A stretch of 37,129 nucleotides of DNA from Planctomycetales bacterium (GCA_027459775.1 DAIDHE010000123.1:1-37129); one strand, 5' to 3'; counted from the stretch's first letter, positions 6,977 to 17,428 are shown. Notes: generated by a model not told the origin, from the letters alone. Program-made: numbers and translations.

Positions 6977-8332
6977 ATGCGACACGGCTTGAATCGGCGG
7001 GAGTTTTCGGCGGCCTCGGCGGCGGCGATCGGGTTGGCAGGCGGGCAAGTGCTGGGGGCGAACGAGCGGGTGGGGCTGGCGTTCCTCGGGCTGGGCAACC
7101 GGGGTTGCCAGTTGCTGCGGGCGTTCCTGGCTCAGCCCGACTGCCAGGTCGTGGCCCTGTGCGACGTCTACGAGCCCTATCTGAGCGGCGATTTCGACCA
7201 CATCGACCCCGGCTTCAAGCGGCTGGGCGGGCGGATTCCACGGATGCCCGAGGTTCCCAAGGGGGTCGCGCGATTCCACGATTTTCGGCACGTGCTCGAG
7301 CGCCCGGACGTCGACGCGGTGGTGATCGCGACGCCCGACCACTGGCACGCGATCCAGATGATCTCGGCGTGCAAGGCGGGCAAGGACGTCTATGTGGAAA
7401 AGCCGCTCTCGGTCACGGTGGTCGAGGGGCGTGCGATGGTGAAGGCCGCCCGAGCGCACGACCGGATCGTGCAGGTGGGGACGCAGCGGCGGTCGTCGCG
7501 GCTTTACGCCCAGCTCGCCGAGGCGATCCGCGGGGGCGCGGTCGGCAAGATCACGGTCGCCCGGGCGGGCTTCGCCAGCAACATGGCCCCGGCCGGGATC
7601 GGCCATGCGGAACCGTCAGCCCCCCCGCCCGGCCTCGACTGGGAGATGTGGCTCGGACCCCGGCCCGATCGGCCGTTCCAGGCCACGATCCTCCCCTACC
7701 TGTTCCGCTGGCACCAGCTCTATTCGTCGCAGATCGCCAACTGGGGCGTCCACTATTTCGACGCGATCCGCTGGATGACCGGCGAGCTCGCGCCCAGGTC
7801 GGTCTCAACCCACGGCGGCCGGTTCGCCGTGGACGACGACCGCACCATCCCCGACACCTCCGAGACGATCTTTGAGCATGACTCAAAGATGCTCACGCTT
7901 TTCAGTGTTTATGAGGCGAACGGCCAGCCGATCTTGCCCCGCGGGGCCGAGATCGAGCTGCGGGGGACGCTGGGAACGGCCTATGCGGGGGTCGCCTACT
8001 CGGCCGACAATCATTACGAAATCGTCCCCGAGCGCGGCGGGGCGTTTCAGGATCCCAAGCCCAGGCGCAAGCCTGAGACGGTCAAGTCGCCCGACGGCGA
8101 TCTCGACCGCCGGGCGGCCCGCGACTTTCTGGACTCGGTCAAGAAGCGCTCGCAGCCGCGGGCCGACATCGAGGAAGGCCATCGCTCGACGACCTACGCC
8201 CATCTGGCGAACCTCGCGCTCGCGACCAGGAAACGCCTGGACTGGGACGCCCAGGCCGAGCGCTTCACCAATTGCCCCGAGGCCAACGACCTGCTGCATT
8301 ACGAGTATCGCAAGCCCTGGAGCTTGACCTGA
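6977..8332 (+). CDS. Tat-exported GFO/IDH/MocA family oxidoreductase
   Basis: The 451-aa NAD(P)-dependent oxidoreductase belongs to a family that acts on sugars, inositols or related substrates. The N-terminus has a twin-arginine signal (LNRREFSAASAAAIGLAGG), so it should be folded in the cytoplasm and exported, as is common for planctomycete members. The Rossmann start is VGLAFLGLGNRG, and the family EKP motif appears in YVEKPLSVTV, followed by GTQRRSS. The C-terminal half carries the alpha/beta substrate domain (HYFDAIRWMTGE, GTLGTAYAG). The ATG is preceded by GGGGAG. A perfect 12-bp palindrome (6937-6948) lies in its leader. It converges with the gene ending at 8348. The substrate cannot be told. 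Confidence 0.9.
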   Translation: MRHGLNRREFSAASAAAIGLAGGQVLGANERVGLAFLGLGNRGCQLLRAFLAQPDCQVVALCDVYEPYLSGDFDHIDPGFKRLGGRIPRMPEVPKGVARFHDFRHVLERPDVDAVVIATPDHWHAIQMISACKAGKDVYVEKPLSVTVVEGRAMVKAARAHDRIVQVGTQRRSSRLYAQLAEAIRGGAVGKITVARAGFASNMAPAGIGHAEPSAPPPGLDWEMWLGPRPDRPFQATILPYLFRWHQLYSSQIANWGVHYFDAIRWMTGELAPRSVSTHGGRFAVDDDRTIPDTSETIFEHDSKMLTLFSVYEANGQPILPRGAEIELRGTLGTAYAGVAYSADNHYEIVPERGGAFQDPKPRRKPETVKSPDGDLDRRAARDFLDSVKKRSQPRADIEEGHRSTTYAHLANLALATRKRLDWDAQAERFTNCPEANDLLHYEYRKPWSLT

Positions 8333-8347
8333 TCGCTCAGCCCAGCG

Positions 8348-10441
8348 TCACGCCTCGAGGGCCGCTTGCAGGCGGTCGAGCCCGACCACCGGCGCCTGGC
8401 ATGTGCGGCCTTCGCAAATGTAAGACGTGGCGCGGCCCTGGAGGGCGGGGCGGTTTTCGAGCAAGGGGACGGCGGGTGGCGCTGTCGCCTGATCGGCCGG
8501 GCGGGGCGCGACGACCTTGCCCGGCAGAAACGGCGTGGAGATCGCCTCGAGGACCGCGCGGAACTCGGCGGGATTCTGGCCGGCGACGACGGCGATCTCG
8601 CGGCCGGGCGCAAGCAGGAAATCGAGCGCGATCAAGCTCTGGGCGGCGGCCGAGGGCTCGCGTTCGAGCACGGCAAGGGCGGCCTCGAGCGCCCGCCGAG
8701 CGGCGATGGCAAAATCGTCGCGCGCGGTCAAACGCCCCAGCCGCGCAAGCGCTGTCGCGGCCATGCCGTTGCCCGAGGGAGTTGCGTTGTCGTAGACGTC
8801 CTTGGGCCGAGTGATCAGCGCCTCGTGGCGCTCGGGGGTGTAGAAAAACCCGCCGCGTTCTTTGTCCTCGAACTCGGCGAGCATCAGCTCGGCGAGCGCG
8901 ACCGCGGAGGCGATCCAGCGTGGCGCGCCGGTCGATTCAAAGAGCCGGGTCAGGCCGTCGATCAAATTTGCATAATCATCAAGGCATCCGTTGAATCGTG
9001 CTCGACCGTCCTTGAAGGCGTGCCAGAGCCGGCCGTCGGGCTGGGTCAGGCGCGCGAGAATGAAATCGGCGGCGCGGCTGGCGGCGTCGAGGAAGCGTTC
9101 GTCGGCCAGGATTCGGCCGGCCTCGGCGAGAGCGGCGATCGCGAGTCCGTTCCACGAGACGAGGATCTTGGAGTCCTTGGCCGGGGGAATGCGGGTCTCG
9201 CGGAGGGCGAGCAAGCGGGCGCGGCTCGAGGCCAGCTCGGCCTGGAGCGAGGCTTGGTCGCGGCCCAGCATCGCGGCCGCCTCGTCGATCGGCCGGGGCA
9301 AGTTGAGGATGTTCTTGCCTTCCCAGTTGCCGGCCTCCGTCACGTCGTAAACCTGGCAGAAGGTCGCGCTGGCCTCCGGGCCCAGGGCGTCCAGGATTTC
9401 GGCCCGGCTCCAGACGTAGTATTTGCCTTCGACGCCCTCGCTGTCCGCGTCCTCGGTCGCCAGAAAGCCTCCATCGGGGTCGGTCATTCGGCCCAGGATG
9501 TAATCGAGCGTTTCGCGGGCGACGCGGGCGTATTCGGGGTCGCGGGTGGTCTGGTAGGCTTCGAGATAGGTCGATGCCAAAAGCGCGTTGTCGTAGAGCA
9601 TTTTCTCGAAGTGCGGGACCAGCCAGCGGTCGTCGGTGGCGTAACGGGCGAATCCGCCGCCCAAGTGGTCGTAGATCCCGCCCCGGGCCATCTTGTCGAG
9701 GGTGATCCGGACGGCGTTCAGGGCGGCGGGCTGGCTGGTGCGGGCCCAGCCGCGCAGCAGCAGCCGTACGTCCATGGGTCGGGGAAACTTGGGCGCGCGG
9801 CCGAAGCCGCCGTGAACCGGGTCAAAGCCGCGCAGGGTCGTCTTGACCGCGTGGTCGAGGAGCGCGGGATCGAGAGTTCCCGAGCCCTGGGGCGGCTCGG
9901 CGAAGACCCGAAGCTGCTCGGTCATGGCGCGGGCCGATTCGCGGATCTCGGGCTCGCGCTCGAGCCAGGCCCGGTGCACGCTCTGGAGCACGCGGGGAAA
10001 GCCGGCCATGCCCCGCGAATCGACGGGCGGGAAATAGGTTCCGCCGAAAAAGGGCTCGAGGCTGGGCGTCAGGAACACCGACATCGGCCAGCCTCCATGG
10101 CCGGTCATCGCCATGACGGCCGACATGTAGATCTGATCGAGGTCCGGGCGCTCCTCGCGATCGACCTTGATGTTCACGAAGAGCTCGTTCATGAGCGCTG
10201 CGATCGCCGGGTTTTCGAAGCTCTCGCGCTCCATCACGTGGCACCAATGGCACGCCGAGTAGCCGATCGACAGGAAGATCGGCTTGTTCTCGACCCGAGC
10301 CCGCGCGAGCGCGTCCTCGCCCCAGGGATGCCAGTCGACCGGGTTCATCGCGTGTTGCAACAGATAAGGGCTGGTCTCGCCGGCCAGACCGTTGGGCTTG
10401 CGCCCCGGGCGCTGCTCTTCCGAAGACGGATTCGCGGACAT
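8348..10441 (-). CDS. DUF255 thioredoxin-domain protein (YyaL / SPATA20 family)
   Basis: The product is 697 aa from the ATG at 10441, which has GAGGAA upstream and fits the family (typically 650-750 aa). A longer open frame upstream lies in the GH5 gene and is not used. The N-terminal thioredoxin-like domain includes [18 protein letters not shown] and the CxxC site [14 protein letters not shown] (Cys64 and Cys67), followed by [11 protein letters not shown]. The rest is an alpha/alpha-toroid similar to N-acylglucosamine 2-epimerase-type folds, with [21 protein letters not shown] and [12 protein letters not shown]. The function is not established. It starts 73 bp after the GH5 gene ends, on the same strand, so the two may be cotranscribed. 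Confidence 0.93.
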   Translation of the reverse strand: MSANPSSEEQRPGRKPNGLAGETSPYLLQHAMNPVDWHPWGEDALARARVENKPIFLSIGYSACHWCHVMERESFENPAIAALMNELFVNIKVDREERPDLDQIYMSAVMAMTGHGGWPMSVFLTPSLEPFFGGTYFPPVDSRGMAGFPRVLQSVHRAWLEREPEIRESARAMTEQLRVFAEPPQGSGTLDPALLDHAVKTTLRGFDPVHGGFGRAPKFPRPMDVRLLLRGWARTSQPAALNAVRITLDKMARGGIYDHLGGGFARYATDDRWLVPHFEKMLYDNALLASTYLEAYQTTRDPEYARVARETLDYILGRMTDPDGGFLATEDADSEGVEGKYYVWSRAEILDALGPEASATFCQVYDVTEAGNWEGKNILNLPRPIDEAAAMLGRDQASLQAELASSRARLLALRETRIPPAKDSKILVSWNGLAIAALAEAGRILADERFLDAASRAADFILARLTQPDGRLWHAFKDGRARFNGCLDDYANLIDGLTRLFESTGAPRWIASAVALAELMLAEFEDKERGGFFYTPERHEALITRPKDVYDNATPSGNGMAATALARLGRLTARDDFAIAARRALEAALAVLEREPSAAAQSLIALDFLLAPGREIAVVAGQNPAEFRAVLEAISTPFLPGKVVAPRPADQATAPPAVPLLENRPALQGRATSYICEGRTCQAPVVGLDRLQAALEA

Positions 10442-10514
10442 GAAAGACGGTTCCTCAGGGAAGACAATCACGGGCCAGGCTCGATCCATGCGAACGGGCT
10501 CGGCCCGAGAATCC

Positions 10515-12212
10515 TTACTTGGCGTGCGTGGGCGCGGCGAAAAGAGCCTCGTGCAGGCCGGGCTCGGGACGCGACTCGGCCTGGTTCCAGTAGCGGAAGC
10601 CTGCTTTCCAGTCCCAGATGGCCCAGCCGAATCCCGCTTTCGCGGCGGCCTCGCGGACGGCGCGGTAATAATTGGCGCGTGAACCGGGGTCGGCCGCGGT
10701 GAACGCGCCGAACTCGCCCAGATGGATTGGCCGTCCGTAGTAATCGGACCATTCCTTGGCCTGATCGAGCGCGCCCTGGAAGGCATGCGGGCCGCTCGGG
10801 TTCGTGGCGGCGGGGGTTGTATTGTAGGCTCTCACCCAGGCGAGAACGCCGCGCGACGCGCCGAGCTTGGGATCGAGCACCAGCGGCGTCGTGGGCGGGC
10901 CTGGAAAGACGACGCCCGAGAGGATCTTGACATCGGGCCCAGCCCAGGTCGCGCTTTGGTGGGTAAAGTAAAAGGGGTCGTAATTGTGTACGGTCACGAT
11001 GATGTTGTGATCGTCGTCGGGGAGCTTGAACGCGGGGAGTTCGCCGATGCCGTTCCAGCGCCCTGGTCCAGCGAAGATGGTCCGGTTGGGGTTGGTGCGG
11101 CGGATCACGGCGATGGTCTCGGCGATGATCGGGTTCATGACATCGGTCGTGGCGGCGTCCTTGGGTTCGTTCAAGAGCTCGAAGGCGAGCCCCTCTGGGG
11201 CGTGGACGTAGTGGGCGGCGATCTGGTTCCAGATGGCTGTGAACTTGGCTTTCTGGCCCTTGGGATCGGTGGTGAAGTCGTCGAAGTGGTGGATGTTGAT
11301 CAGGATCGAGAGGCCCTGGTCGAGCCCGGCCGAGACGAGCTCGTCGACCCGGGCGATGAATTCAGGCTGGATGCGGAATTCGGGACCGGGGCCGGTGTAA
11401 TGGTGCCATCCGGCGGGAATGCGGGCGTGGTCAAAGCCTTGCTCGCGGATCAGCCGGAGATCGGTCGGGGTGTAGTGTTCGCCCCAGGTCTGGCCGGGGG
11501 GGACTTCGAGTCCGTTGCCGAGGTTCGCGCCGTGGCGGAATCGGGCGGCGGCCCGGTGCGCGGGCGTGTCGCGGCCTGGGATTCGCGCCATCTCTTGAAA
11601 GCCCGCGGGAGCGACCGCCCGCGCAAAGAGCTCGATCACGACCGGCCGGCCCCCCTGCACCGCCATCTGGGCCGACAGCGGCTGGTTGTGCCAGGTTCGG
11701 GCAAACGAGCCGCCGCCATGCGCGGCATGGTCGCCGCCGCGCATCACGCTCGTGGGGTTGCCGTTCCAGCCGTTGAGGCCGCTCGACTCGAATCCGCCGT
11801 TTTCGAGCTTGGCCCCGGTCACGCGGATGTCGTCCCAGTCGAGCTCTTGACGGTAGAGCACCCCTTTCGACGCCTCTTCCCACGGACCCATGAGCGACAA
11901 CGTGAGCGTGCCGTCCCTGGCCGGCGTGAGCTCGACGGCGATCGACCGCCAGCCCAGCCGGCTGACGGGAAAGTTCACGGTGTAAGCGCGTCCCTGGGCG
12001 GGCTCGCTCAGCCAGTTGGGCCTGGCGATCGAGCCCTGGCCTGTCGTGATCCGCCCCTGTTCGATCGCGCCGGCGGCCAGGTCGACGGCCAGGTCGAACC
12101 GGGCCGTGGACGCTAGTTTTGCCGGCTCATCCCCACGCACAATCCCGGCCGCCGCACCCGACCCGAGAGCCAGGGCGACGATCAAGACCCCCGCGAATCG
12201 TCTGGCAGCCAT
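10515..12212 (-). CDS. Exported glycoside hydrolase family 5 (cellulase-like) enzyme
   Basis: The product is 565 aa from the ATG at 12212, which has GGAG just upstream and opens a signal peptide ([21 protein letters not shown]). Residues of about 30-210 look like a beta-sandwich carbohydrate-binding region ([14 protein letters not shown]). The catalytic barrel runs from about 225 to the end: [29 protein letters not shown], then the acid/base in ELLNEP (Glu349), [11 protein letters not shown], and the nucleophile in IHLGEFGAF (Glu500). Both catalytic Glu are present. It should cleave beta-glucans or related polysaccharides outside the cytoplasm. It is divergent from the gene at 12340, with 127 bp between them. 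Confidence 0.92.
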   Translation of the reverse strand: MAARRFAGVLIVALALGSGAAAGIVRGDEPAKLASTARFDLAVDLAAGAIEQGRITTGQGSIARPNWLSEPAQGRAYTVNFPVSRLGWRSIAVELTPARDGTLTLSLMGPWEEASKGVLYRQELDWDDIRVTGAKLENGGFESSGLNGWNGNPTSVMRGGDHAAHGGGSFARTWHNQPLSAQMAVQGGRPVVIELFARAVAPAGFQEMARIPGRDTPAHRAAARFRHGANLGNGLEVPPGQTWGEHYTPTDLRLIREQGFDHARIPAGWHHYTGPGPEFRIQPEFIARVDELVSAGLDQGLSILINIHHFDDFTTDPKGQKAKFTAIWNQIAAHYVHAPEGLAFELLNEPKDAATTDVMNPIIAETIAVIRRTNPNRTIFAGPGRWNGIGELPAFKLPDDDHNIIVTVHNYDPFYFTHQSATWAGPDVKILSGVVFPGPPTTPLVLDPKLGASRGVLAWVRAYNTTPAATNPSGPHAFQGALDQAKEWSDYYGRPIHLGEFGAFTAADPGSRANYYRAVREAAAKAGFGWAIWDWKAGFRYWNQAESRPEPGLHEALFAAPTHAK

Positions 12213-12262
12213 GATCCATCTCCGTGCGTGTGTGCGGCCGGGGGCTCGTTCTCGATGCCGCG

Positions 12263-12284
12263 CCTGGTATAATCCAGGAGTATA
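12263..12284. promoter_or_regulatory. Divergent promoter elements with an inverted repeat around the -10
   Basis: On the plus strand a perfect TATAAT (12268-12273) with an extended TGn motif lies 67 bp before the start at 12340. It is flanked exactly by 5-bp inverted arms, CCTGG (12263-12267) and CCAGG (12274-12278). On the minus strand TATACT (12279-12284) could serve the GH5 gene. No good -35 was found for either. The arms could form an operator, which is my inference. Confidence 0.45.
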
Positions 12285-12339
12285 AACCGCCGGCCGGGAA
12301 CCTTGATCCGAGCAATGGCCCTCGAGTGAGAATCGTACC

Positions 12340-13485
12340 ATGACGTGGACCTCATCGTCTCGCCGCCATTTCCTCCGCTACGGGACCGGTTTCCTTGGGA
12401 TCGCCGGCGGTCTGGGCGCGACCGCGAGCGCCCTGGGTGCAATTCAGGTTCCAGCCCACGCCCCGACATCGGCGGAGTTGATCGAGAAGGGCGTCGCGTT
12501 TCTGCGCCCGCGGCAAGACGCCAAGGGGGGGTGGTCGACCCAGCGCGAGCTGGGAGTGACCGCGCTCGTGGTCACGGCCATTCTGCGATCGGGCCAGGTC
12601 GCGCCGGCAGATCCCCTGGTCGTGCGGGCTCTTGATCTGCTGGAGGCCTCGATCGGTCCCAAGGGGGGCGTCTCCGAGGCGGCCCACGCCAATTATGCGA
12701 CGTCGATCGGGCTGATGGCGTTCACCGAGGCCAACAAAGGGGGCCGCTACGACCGCGTGATCAAGGCCGCCCAGACGTTCCTCAAAACCATGCAATGGGA
12801 CGAGGGCGAGGGGAAATCACGCGAGGATGGGTTCTACGGAGGGGCGGGCTACGGCGGCTCGAACAGCCGGCCCGACCTGTCCAACACGGCCTTTTTCATC
12901 GAGGCCCTGCGCGCCTCGGGCCTGCCGGCCGACGACCCCAACCTCAAGAAGGCGCTCGTCTTTGTCTCGCGCTGCCAGAATCTGAAGAGCGAGTTCAACG
13001 ACCAGCCCTGGGTCGGCGAGGCGACCGACGGCGGCTTTATCTATACGGCCGCCAACAACGGCCAAAGCATGGCGGGCAAGGACGCCGCCGGCGGCCTGCG
13101 AACCTATGCCAGCATGACCTACGCCGGCCTCAAGAGCATGATTTACGCCGGCCTCAAGCGCGACGACCCGCGCGTCCAGGCCGCCATGACCTACATCAAG
13201 GACCACTACACGCTCGACGAAAACCCGGGCCTGGGCCAGCAGGGGCTGTACTATTATTATCACACCTTCGCCAAGACCATGGCCGTGCTCGGCGACGCGA
13301 CCATCACCGACGCCAAGGGGGTTGTCCACGATTGGCGATTGGAACTGGTCGCCGCCCTGGCCAAGCGCCAGGAACCGCACGGCGGCTGGGTCAACAAGGC
13401 CGACCGCTTCATGGAGGGCGATCCCAACCTGGTGACCGCCTACGCCCTGCTGGCGCTCGCGTACACCCGGCCCCAGGCTCGCTGA
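12340..13485 (+). CDS. Tat-exported squalene-cyclase/prenyltransferase-repeat protein
   Basis: The 381-aa product carries a twin-arginine signal (SSRRHFLRYGTGFLGIAGG). The remainder is an alpha/alpha-barrel of prenyltransferase/squalene-oxidase repeats: KGGWSTQRELGVTALVVTA, NYATSIGLMAF, DLSNTAFFIEAL, TYASMTYAGLKSM and GGWVNKADRFME. No DxDD catalytic motif of true squalene-hopene cyclases is evident. It is about half their length and exported, so a structural or binding role is more likely than terpene cyclisation. It is divergent from the GH5 gene and converges with the gene ending at 13506, with only 20 bp between them. Confidence 0.88.
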   Translation: MTWTSSSRRHFLRYGTGFLGIAGGLGATASALGAIQVPAHAPTSAELIEKGVAFLRPRQDAKGGWSTQRELGVTALVVTAILRSGQVAPADPLVVRALDLLEASIGPKGGVSEAAHANYATSIGLMAFTEANKGGRYDRVIKAAQTFLKTMQWDEGEGKSREDGFYGGAGYGGSNSRPDLSNTAFFIEALRASGLPADDPNLKKALVFVSRCQNLKSEFNDQPWVGEATDGGFIYTAANNGQSMAGKDAAGGLRTYASMTYAGLKSMIYAGLKRDDPRVQAAMTYIKDHYTLDENPGLGQQGLYYYYHTFAKTMAVLGDATITDAKGVVHDWRLELVAALAKRQEPHGGWVNKADRFMEGDPNLVTAYALLALAYTRPQAR

Positions 13486-13505
13486 GAAACGCTCGGCCAC
13501 GCTCT

Positions 13506-14444
13506 CTAGCGACCTTCGCCAGTGTCGAGCAACACCCCGATCGCCAGCGCCAGACGGCGATCGATCAAGGGGGGCCGATCGCCGCGGAGGTCGAGCACAT
13601 AACGGTCGAAGAGCGTGAGCTTGCGATTGAACTCGCCCCGGGTCTCTTCGACATCATCCTCGCCGGGGACGATCAGGATGAAATTCGTGCGGAGAAAACC
13701 CACGTCCATCGACGCGGCCAGCGCCCGCCTCAGTAGCGACCAGAACAGCGAATCCTCGCGCGCGATCAGCACCGTGACGCCGCCCGGGCCGTGGACTTCC
13801 CATTTCTTACGAAAGACATTGTACAGATAATTCTTAGTGATTTTCCACAAGGGCTCTCCGTCGGGGGTGACGACGGTGTAGGTCGCGGTGATCGGCGCGA
13901 ATTTCTGGTCCTGCAGGATCTGGAGCAAGAGCTCGGCTTTGGAATCGTCGCGGTAGAACGAAACGTGCCGTTTGGGTGACAGGGCGACCGCGATCACGCA
14001 CGCCAGAATTGCGGTCAAGACGAGGGCCAGAACGAGCACCGCCGCTCCGATCCACTTGGGGGCGACGGTTTCCATGAGGCCCAAGCCGATGATGATCGAC
14101 AAGAGGAGGCCGGTTACGGCGACGATCACGGTGACGAACGCGGCCAGCAGGTTGCGCCCCAGGTGGGCCGGCCGCTCGATGTAGAGGATCGGCTGATCGT
14201 ATTCGTCGTGGACGTAGTAGCGTTCCGTGATCGACATGAGCTTTTGCCGGAGCAGGAACCGGTCATGGTCGAACGCCGGATGCCAGGGGGCTTGTGGTTT
14301 GTCGTCGTCCTCGAAGACGACGTCTTCGACGTCGGGAATCTCGACGACCGATTCGCACTCGGGGCAGCGCATTTTTCGGCCTGCCAGCTCGTCCCTGAGC
14401 CGGAAGGCTCGCTGGCAGTTTGGGCAGGAGACGGAGATCGGCAT
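13506..14444 (-). CDS. Zinc-ribbon membrane protein with a scramblase/LURP-one-like region
   Basis: The product is 312 aa from the ATG at 14444 (GAGG upstream; a longer frame adds 16 unlikely residues). It begins with a zinc ribbon (SCPNCQRAF, RCPECESVVEIPD) of the kind planctomycetes place at protein N-termini. A soluble segment with DEYDQPILYIERP follows, then two hydrophobic helices (about residues 100-155: NLLAAFVTVIVAVTGLLLSI and WIGAAVLVLALVLTAILAC). The C-terminal part, with TPDGEPLWKITKN and GPGGVTVLIARED, resembles the beta-strand repeats of phospholipid-scramblase/LURP-one-like proteins. That similarity is from memory and weak. The function is unknown. Confidence 0.75.
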   Translation of the reverse strand: MPISVSCPNCQRAFRLRDELAGRKMRCPECESVVEIPDVEDVVFEDDDKPQAPWHPAFDHDRFLLRQKLMSITERYYVHDEYDQPILYIERPAHLGRNLLAAFVTVIVAVTGLLLSIIIGLGLMETVAPKWIGAAVLVLALVLTAILACVIAVALSPKRHVSFYRDDSKAELLLQILQDQKFAPITATYTVVTPDGEPLWKITKNYLYNVFRKKWEVHGPGGVTVLIAREDSLFWSLLRRALAASMDVGFLRTNFILIVPGEDDVEETRGEFNRKLTLFDRYVLDLRGDRPPLIDRRLALAIGVLLDTGEGR

Positions 14445-14578
14445 GGATGCCTCGACGGGGTCTTTGACGATCGGGTTTGGCGGAGAACGCACCCGGAGAA
14501 CATGATGTGAAGGCGGGCGTTCGGCTGCAAGCGTCGAGGTAGGAATGTCGAGCCGCGGTCAAAGGTCGGCGCGACGGA

Positions 14579-15016
14579 TCAGGCGCCGAGGGCTGACTGG
14601 ATGCGAGCTTGAAGCTGGGCGAGCTCGTCGTCGGCGTAACCGCGGCCGTGGGGCCAGGGCCAGTGGACGGAATCGCCGCGCAGGCGGGGGATGATGTGCC
14701 AGTGGCCGTGATCGACCGTCTGGCCGGCCGCGCGGCCGTTGTTGACCACCAGGTTAAACCCTTCGGCTCGGGTGGCGGCGACGACGGCGCGGCAGAGCCG
14801 GGGCAAGAGCTCGCCCAGGTGGGCGGCATAGGGGTCGGGCAGCTCGGCCAGGGTTGAGTGGTGGGTCTTGGGAACGAGGAGCGCGTGGCCGGGGTTTACC
14901 GGGTTGATGTCGAGAAAGGCGACGGCGAGATCGGTCTCGAGCAGTTTCGCGGCGGGGATCTCGCCCGCGATGATCTTGCAGAAGATGCAGTGGGGCTCAA
15001 ACGCTGGTGCGGCCAT
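14579..15016 (-). CDS. HIT-family nucleotide-binding protein (HINT/PKCI-like)
   Basis: The product is 145 aa from the ATG at 15016 (GGGAG at good spacing; an upstream GTG adds 21 odd residues). It has the family opening CIFCKIIAGEIPAAKLLE, then LDINPVNPGHALLVPK and the histidine triad HGHWHIIPR near the C-terminus. HIT enzymes hydrolyse or transfer nucleoside monophosphates from adenylylated compounds. The gene lies 86 bp after rplQ on the same strand with no clear terminator between them, so it may be read through from the ribosomal operon. Confidence 0.93.
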   Translation of the reverse strand: MAAPAFEPHCIFCKIIAGEIPAAKLLETDLAVAFLDINPVNPGHALLVPKTHHSTLAELPDPYAAHLGELLPRLCRAVVAATRAEGFNLVVNNGRAAGQTVDHGHWHIIPRLRGDSVHWPWPHGRGYADDELAQLQARIQSALGA

Positions 15017-15102
15017 GGCGCGTTCTCCCAGGGCGGTCGTCGAGGAAGCCGCGCGCGCGGTTCGCCGCTCGACCGGCATTCGCCGCGCGGGCGTTCTTGG
15101 GT

Positions 15103-15522
15103 TCAGGACGGCTTGGGCGCGGCCACCAGGGGCGCCTTGGCGGCTGGCTTGACCGTTTCGTCCTCGCCCAACAGTGAGATGACGGCCATCGGGGCCGCGT
15201 CTCCCTGGCGGACCTTGGCGAGTTTGTAGATCCGGGTGTAGCCCCCGGTCCGCGTCTTGAACCGCGGGCCAATCTCGTGGAATAGCTTGAAGGCGACCTG
15301 CTTGTTCGTCAGCACCGCGAGCGCGCGGCGGAAGTGGTCGAGGCTCCAGCCGTCCTTGGCGAGAGTGATGAGCTTCTCGGCGAACGGTTGCAGTTCCTTG
15401 GCCTTGGCCAGGGTGGTCTGGATTTGACCGTGTTCCAGGAGCGCGGTCGCCAGGTTGCGCAGGAGCATCCGGCGGTGCGAGGGGGAACGCTTGAATTTTC
15501 GGCCGGCTTTTTGGTGTCGCAT
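15103..15522 (-). CDS. rplQ: 50S ribosomal protein L17
   Basis: The 139-aa protein starts MRHQKAGRKFKRSPSHRRML, the L17 signature, with LLRNLATALLEHGQIQTTLAKA following. L17 sits on the large subunit near the exit tunnel. It ends the alpha-operon part of the cluster, 48 bp after rpoA, as in most bacteria. The C-terminus is extended by a short Ala/Lys/Pro-rich tail (KPAAKAPLVAAPKPS). Confidence 0.97.
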   Translation of the reverse strand: MRHQKAGRKFKRSPSHRRMLLRNLATALLEHGQIQTTLAKAKELQPFAEKLITLAKDGWSLDHFRRALAVLTNKQVAFKLFHEIGPRFKTRTGGYTRIYKLAKVRQGDAAPMAVISLLGEDETVKPAAKAPLVAAPKPS

Positions 15523-15570
15523 GACAGTCGTCGGTTGGGAGTGTTGAGGGGCGGGGACCGGTCGGTCCCC

Positions 15571-16572
15571 TTAGCCCATGGTTCGCGAGGGCAAGTTCAT
15601 GCCCAGATCGAGACCGATCTCGAGGAGCTTGGCACGCACTTCCTTGAGGGTCGTCTCGCCGAAATTGCGGACGTTGAGCAGTTGATCCTCGCTGCGGCTC
15701 ACGAGGTGCCGAACAGTGGTGATCCCTTCACTTTCCAGGCAATTGGTGGCCCGCACCGAAAGCTCGAGCTCGGCCAAGCTCATGTCGAGCTTGCGTTCGA
15801 GCTCGGCGTCCAGGGGCAGATGCTGACCCCCCTCGGCACCCAGGGCGTCGGCGGGCAGGCCAGGGCCGGGTTCGTTGTATTGCACGAACGGGTTCAGGTG
15901 CTTGCGAAGGATCTTGGCCGCCTCGACCAGAGCCATCTCGGGCCCCAGCACGCCGGTGGTCCAGATCCGCAGGATCAGCTTGTCGTAGTTGGTGCGCTGG
16001 CCGACCCGAGTGTTCTCGACGTGGTACTCGACCCGCTGGACCGGGCTGAAGCTGGCATCGATCGGGATCACGCCGAGCTCGAGATCCTCGGTGTGCCCTT
16101 CGGCGGCCGTGCGGTAACCGCGGTTGTTTTCAACCGTCATCTCAAGATGAAAGGCCACGTCCTCGGTGAGCGTGCAGAGAATATGGTCGGGATTGATGAT
16201 CTCGACGGATTCGTCGTGCAGGATGTCGGCGGCCGTCACGACGCCGCGGCGGTCGCGGTCGATGCGGATGGTCTTGGCCGACTCGGAGTGGTTCTTGACG
16301 ACGAGTAGTTTGACGTTTAGCACGAGGTCGGTGATGTCGTCGATCATGCCGGGGATCGACGAGAATTCGTGCTGCACGTTCAGGATCTTGATCCGGGTGA
16401 CGGCGCTGCCCTCGAGGCTCGAGAGCAGGATGCGCCTCAGGCTGTTGCCGACGGTGTGGCCGAAGCCGCGTTCGAACGGCTCGACGTGGAACTCGCCGAA
16501 CGTGTCGCTCAAGGTTTCGCGATTGCAGACGACCTGACTGGGCAGTTCAAGGCCGCGCCAACGAATCCGCAT
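15571..16572 (-). CDS. rpoA: RNA polymerase subunit alpha
   Basis: The 333-aa length is normal. The N-terminal assembly domain includes [20 protein letters not shown] and [16 protein letters not shown]. The C-terminal domain that contacts UP elements and activators is complete ([35 protein letters not shown]). The protein dimerises to nucleate RNA polymerase assembly. It lies between rpsD and rplQ as in the standard alpha operon. Confidence 0.98.
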   Translation of the reverse strand: MRIRWRGLELPSQVVCNRETLSDTFGEFHVEPFERGFGHTVGNSLRRILLSSLEGSAVTRIKILNVQHEFSSIPGMIDDITDLVLNVKLLVVKNHSESAKTIRIDRDRRGVVTAADILHDESVEIINPDHILCTLTEDVAFHLEMTVENNRGYRTAAEGHTEDLELGVIPIDASFSPVQRVEYHVENTRVGQRTNYDKLILRIWTTGVLGPEMALVEAAKILRKHLNPFVQYNEPGPGLPADALGAEGGQHLPLDAELERKLDMSLAELELSVRATNCLESEGITTVRHLVSRSEDQLLNVRNFGETTLKEVRAKLLEIGLDLGMNLPSRTMG

Positions 16573-16615
16573 GATGGTCTCCCTCTTTCTTTCCAGGTGC
16601 GTTCGAACGGCGGGT

Positions 16616-17242
16616 CTAGCGGCTGAGCAACTCGATGATCAACTGCGGTTGGACGGGAAGGCCGACGTCGGTGGCGGCCGGCAAGCGGGCGACTCGGCCC
16701 TCGGGCGGGTCGACGCTGCTGCGATCGAGCCATTCGGGGACCGCTGGGCCGCCGACGGCCAGCGCGTCGGTCGTCATCCTGCGCGAGTGTTCCCGATTCT
16801 TCACCTGGATCCGGTCGCCGGGTCGAACCAGATAGCTGGGGATGTCGAGCTTGCGGCCGTTGACCATGATGTGGCCGTGAGTGATGAGCTGACGGGCCTG
16901 GGGGCGGGAGAGGGCCAGTCCCAGCCGGGTGACGACGTTGTCGAGTCGGCGCTCGAGGAGCGACATCAGGGCGTCGCCGGTGTTGCCTGGGCGGCGGCTG
17001 GCTTCCTCGTAATACTTGCGAAATTGTCGTTCGAAGACGCCGTAGAAGCGCTTGACCTTTTGTTTTTCGCGGAGGCGAATAGCGTATTCGCTGGCCTTGC
17101 CGCGGCGGAATTGGTGCATGCCTGGCACGCCCTCGCGGCGATCGACGGCGCATTTCGGCGTCTCGCACCGGGTGCCCTTGAGGAAGAGCTTGGCGCCTTC
17201 GCGGCGGCAGAGTCGGCAAACCGGACCAGTGTGACGTCCCAT
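16616..17242 (-). CDS. rpsD: 30S ribosomal protein S4, zinc-binding (C+) form
   Basis: The 208-aa protein is a 16S rRNA assembly initiator. The N-terminus has Cys9, Cys12, Cys26 and Cys31 ([14 protein letters not shown]), a full zinc site found only in the C+ form. The S4 RNA-binding domain shows [20 protein letters not shown] and [16 protein letters not shown]. It lies upstream of rpoA (43-bp gap) and 186 bp after rpsK, a longer gap than usual in which I saw no gene. Confidence 0.97.
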   Translation of the reverse strand: MGRHTGPVCRLCRREGAKLFLKGTRCETPKCAVDRREGVPGMHQFRRGKASEYAIRLREKQKVKRFYGVFERQFRKYYEEASRRPGNTGDALMSLLERRLDNVVTRLGLALSRPQARQLITHGHIMVNGRKLDIPSYLVRPGDRIQVKNREHSRRMTTDALAVGGPAVPEWLDRSSVDPPEGRVARLPAATDVGLPVQPQLIIELLSR

Positions 17243-17428
17243 GGCGAATCAACTATCCTCGGTCGCGTGACATTCTTGAAGGATTCAGGATTTCTAGCTG
17301 GAGCAGATCGAGAAGTTCCAATGCTCACTCGATCCGTGGTGCGCGTGACCGGCGGTTCGGCCCATCACGGCATGGTGTTCTGTGGTTAATGGGAGCAGTG
17401 GTTGGCGCCGCGGTCGCGGGCCGGGGCT

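Noticed and set aside
8366-12116. Two long plus-strand ORFs (778 and 464 codons) opposite the DUF255 and GH5 genes
   Set aside because: Both mirror the codon structure of recognised genes on the other strand and show no domain of their own.
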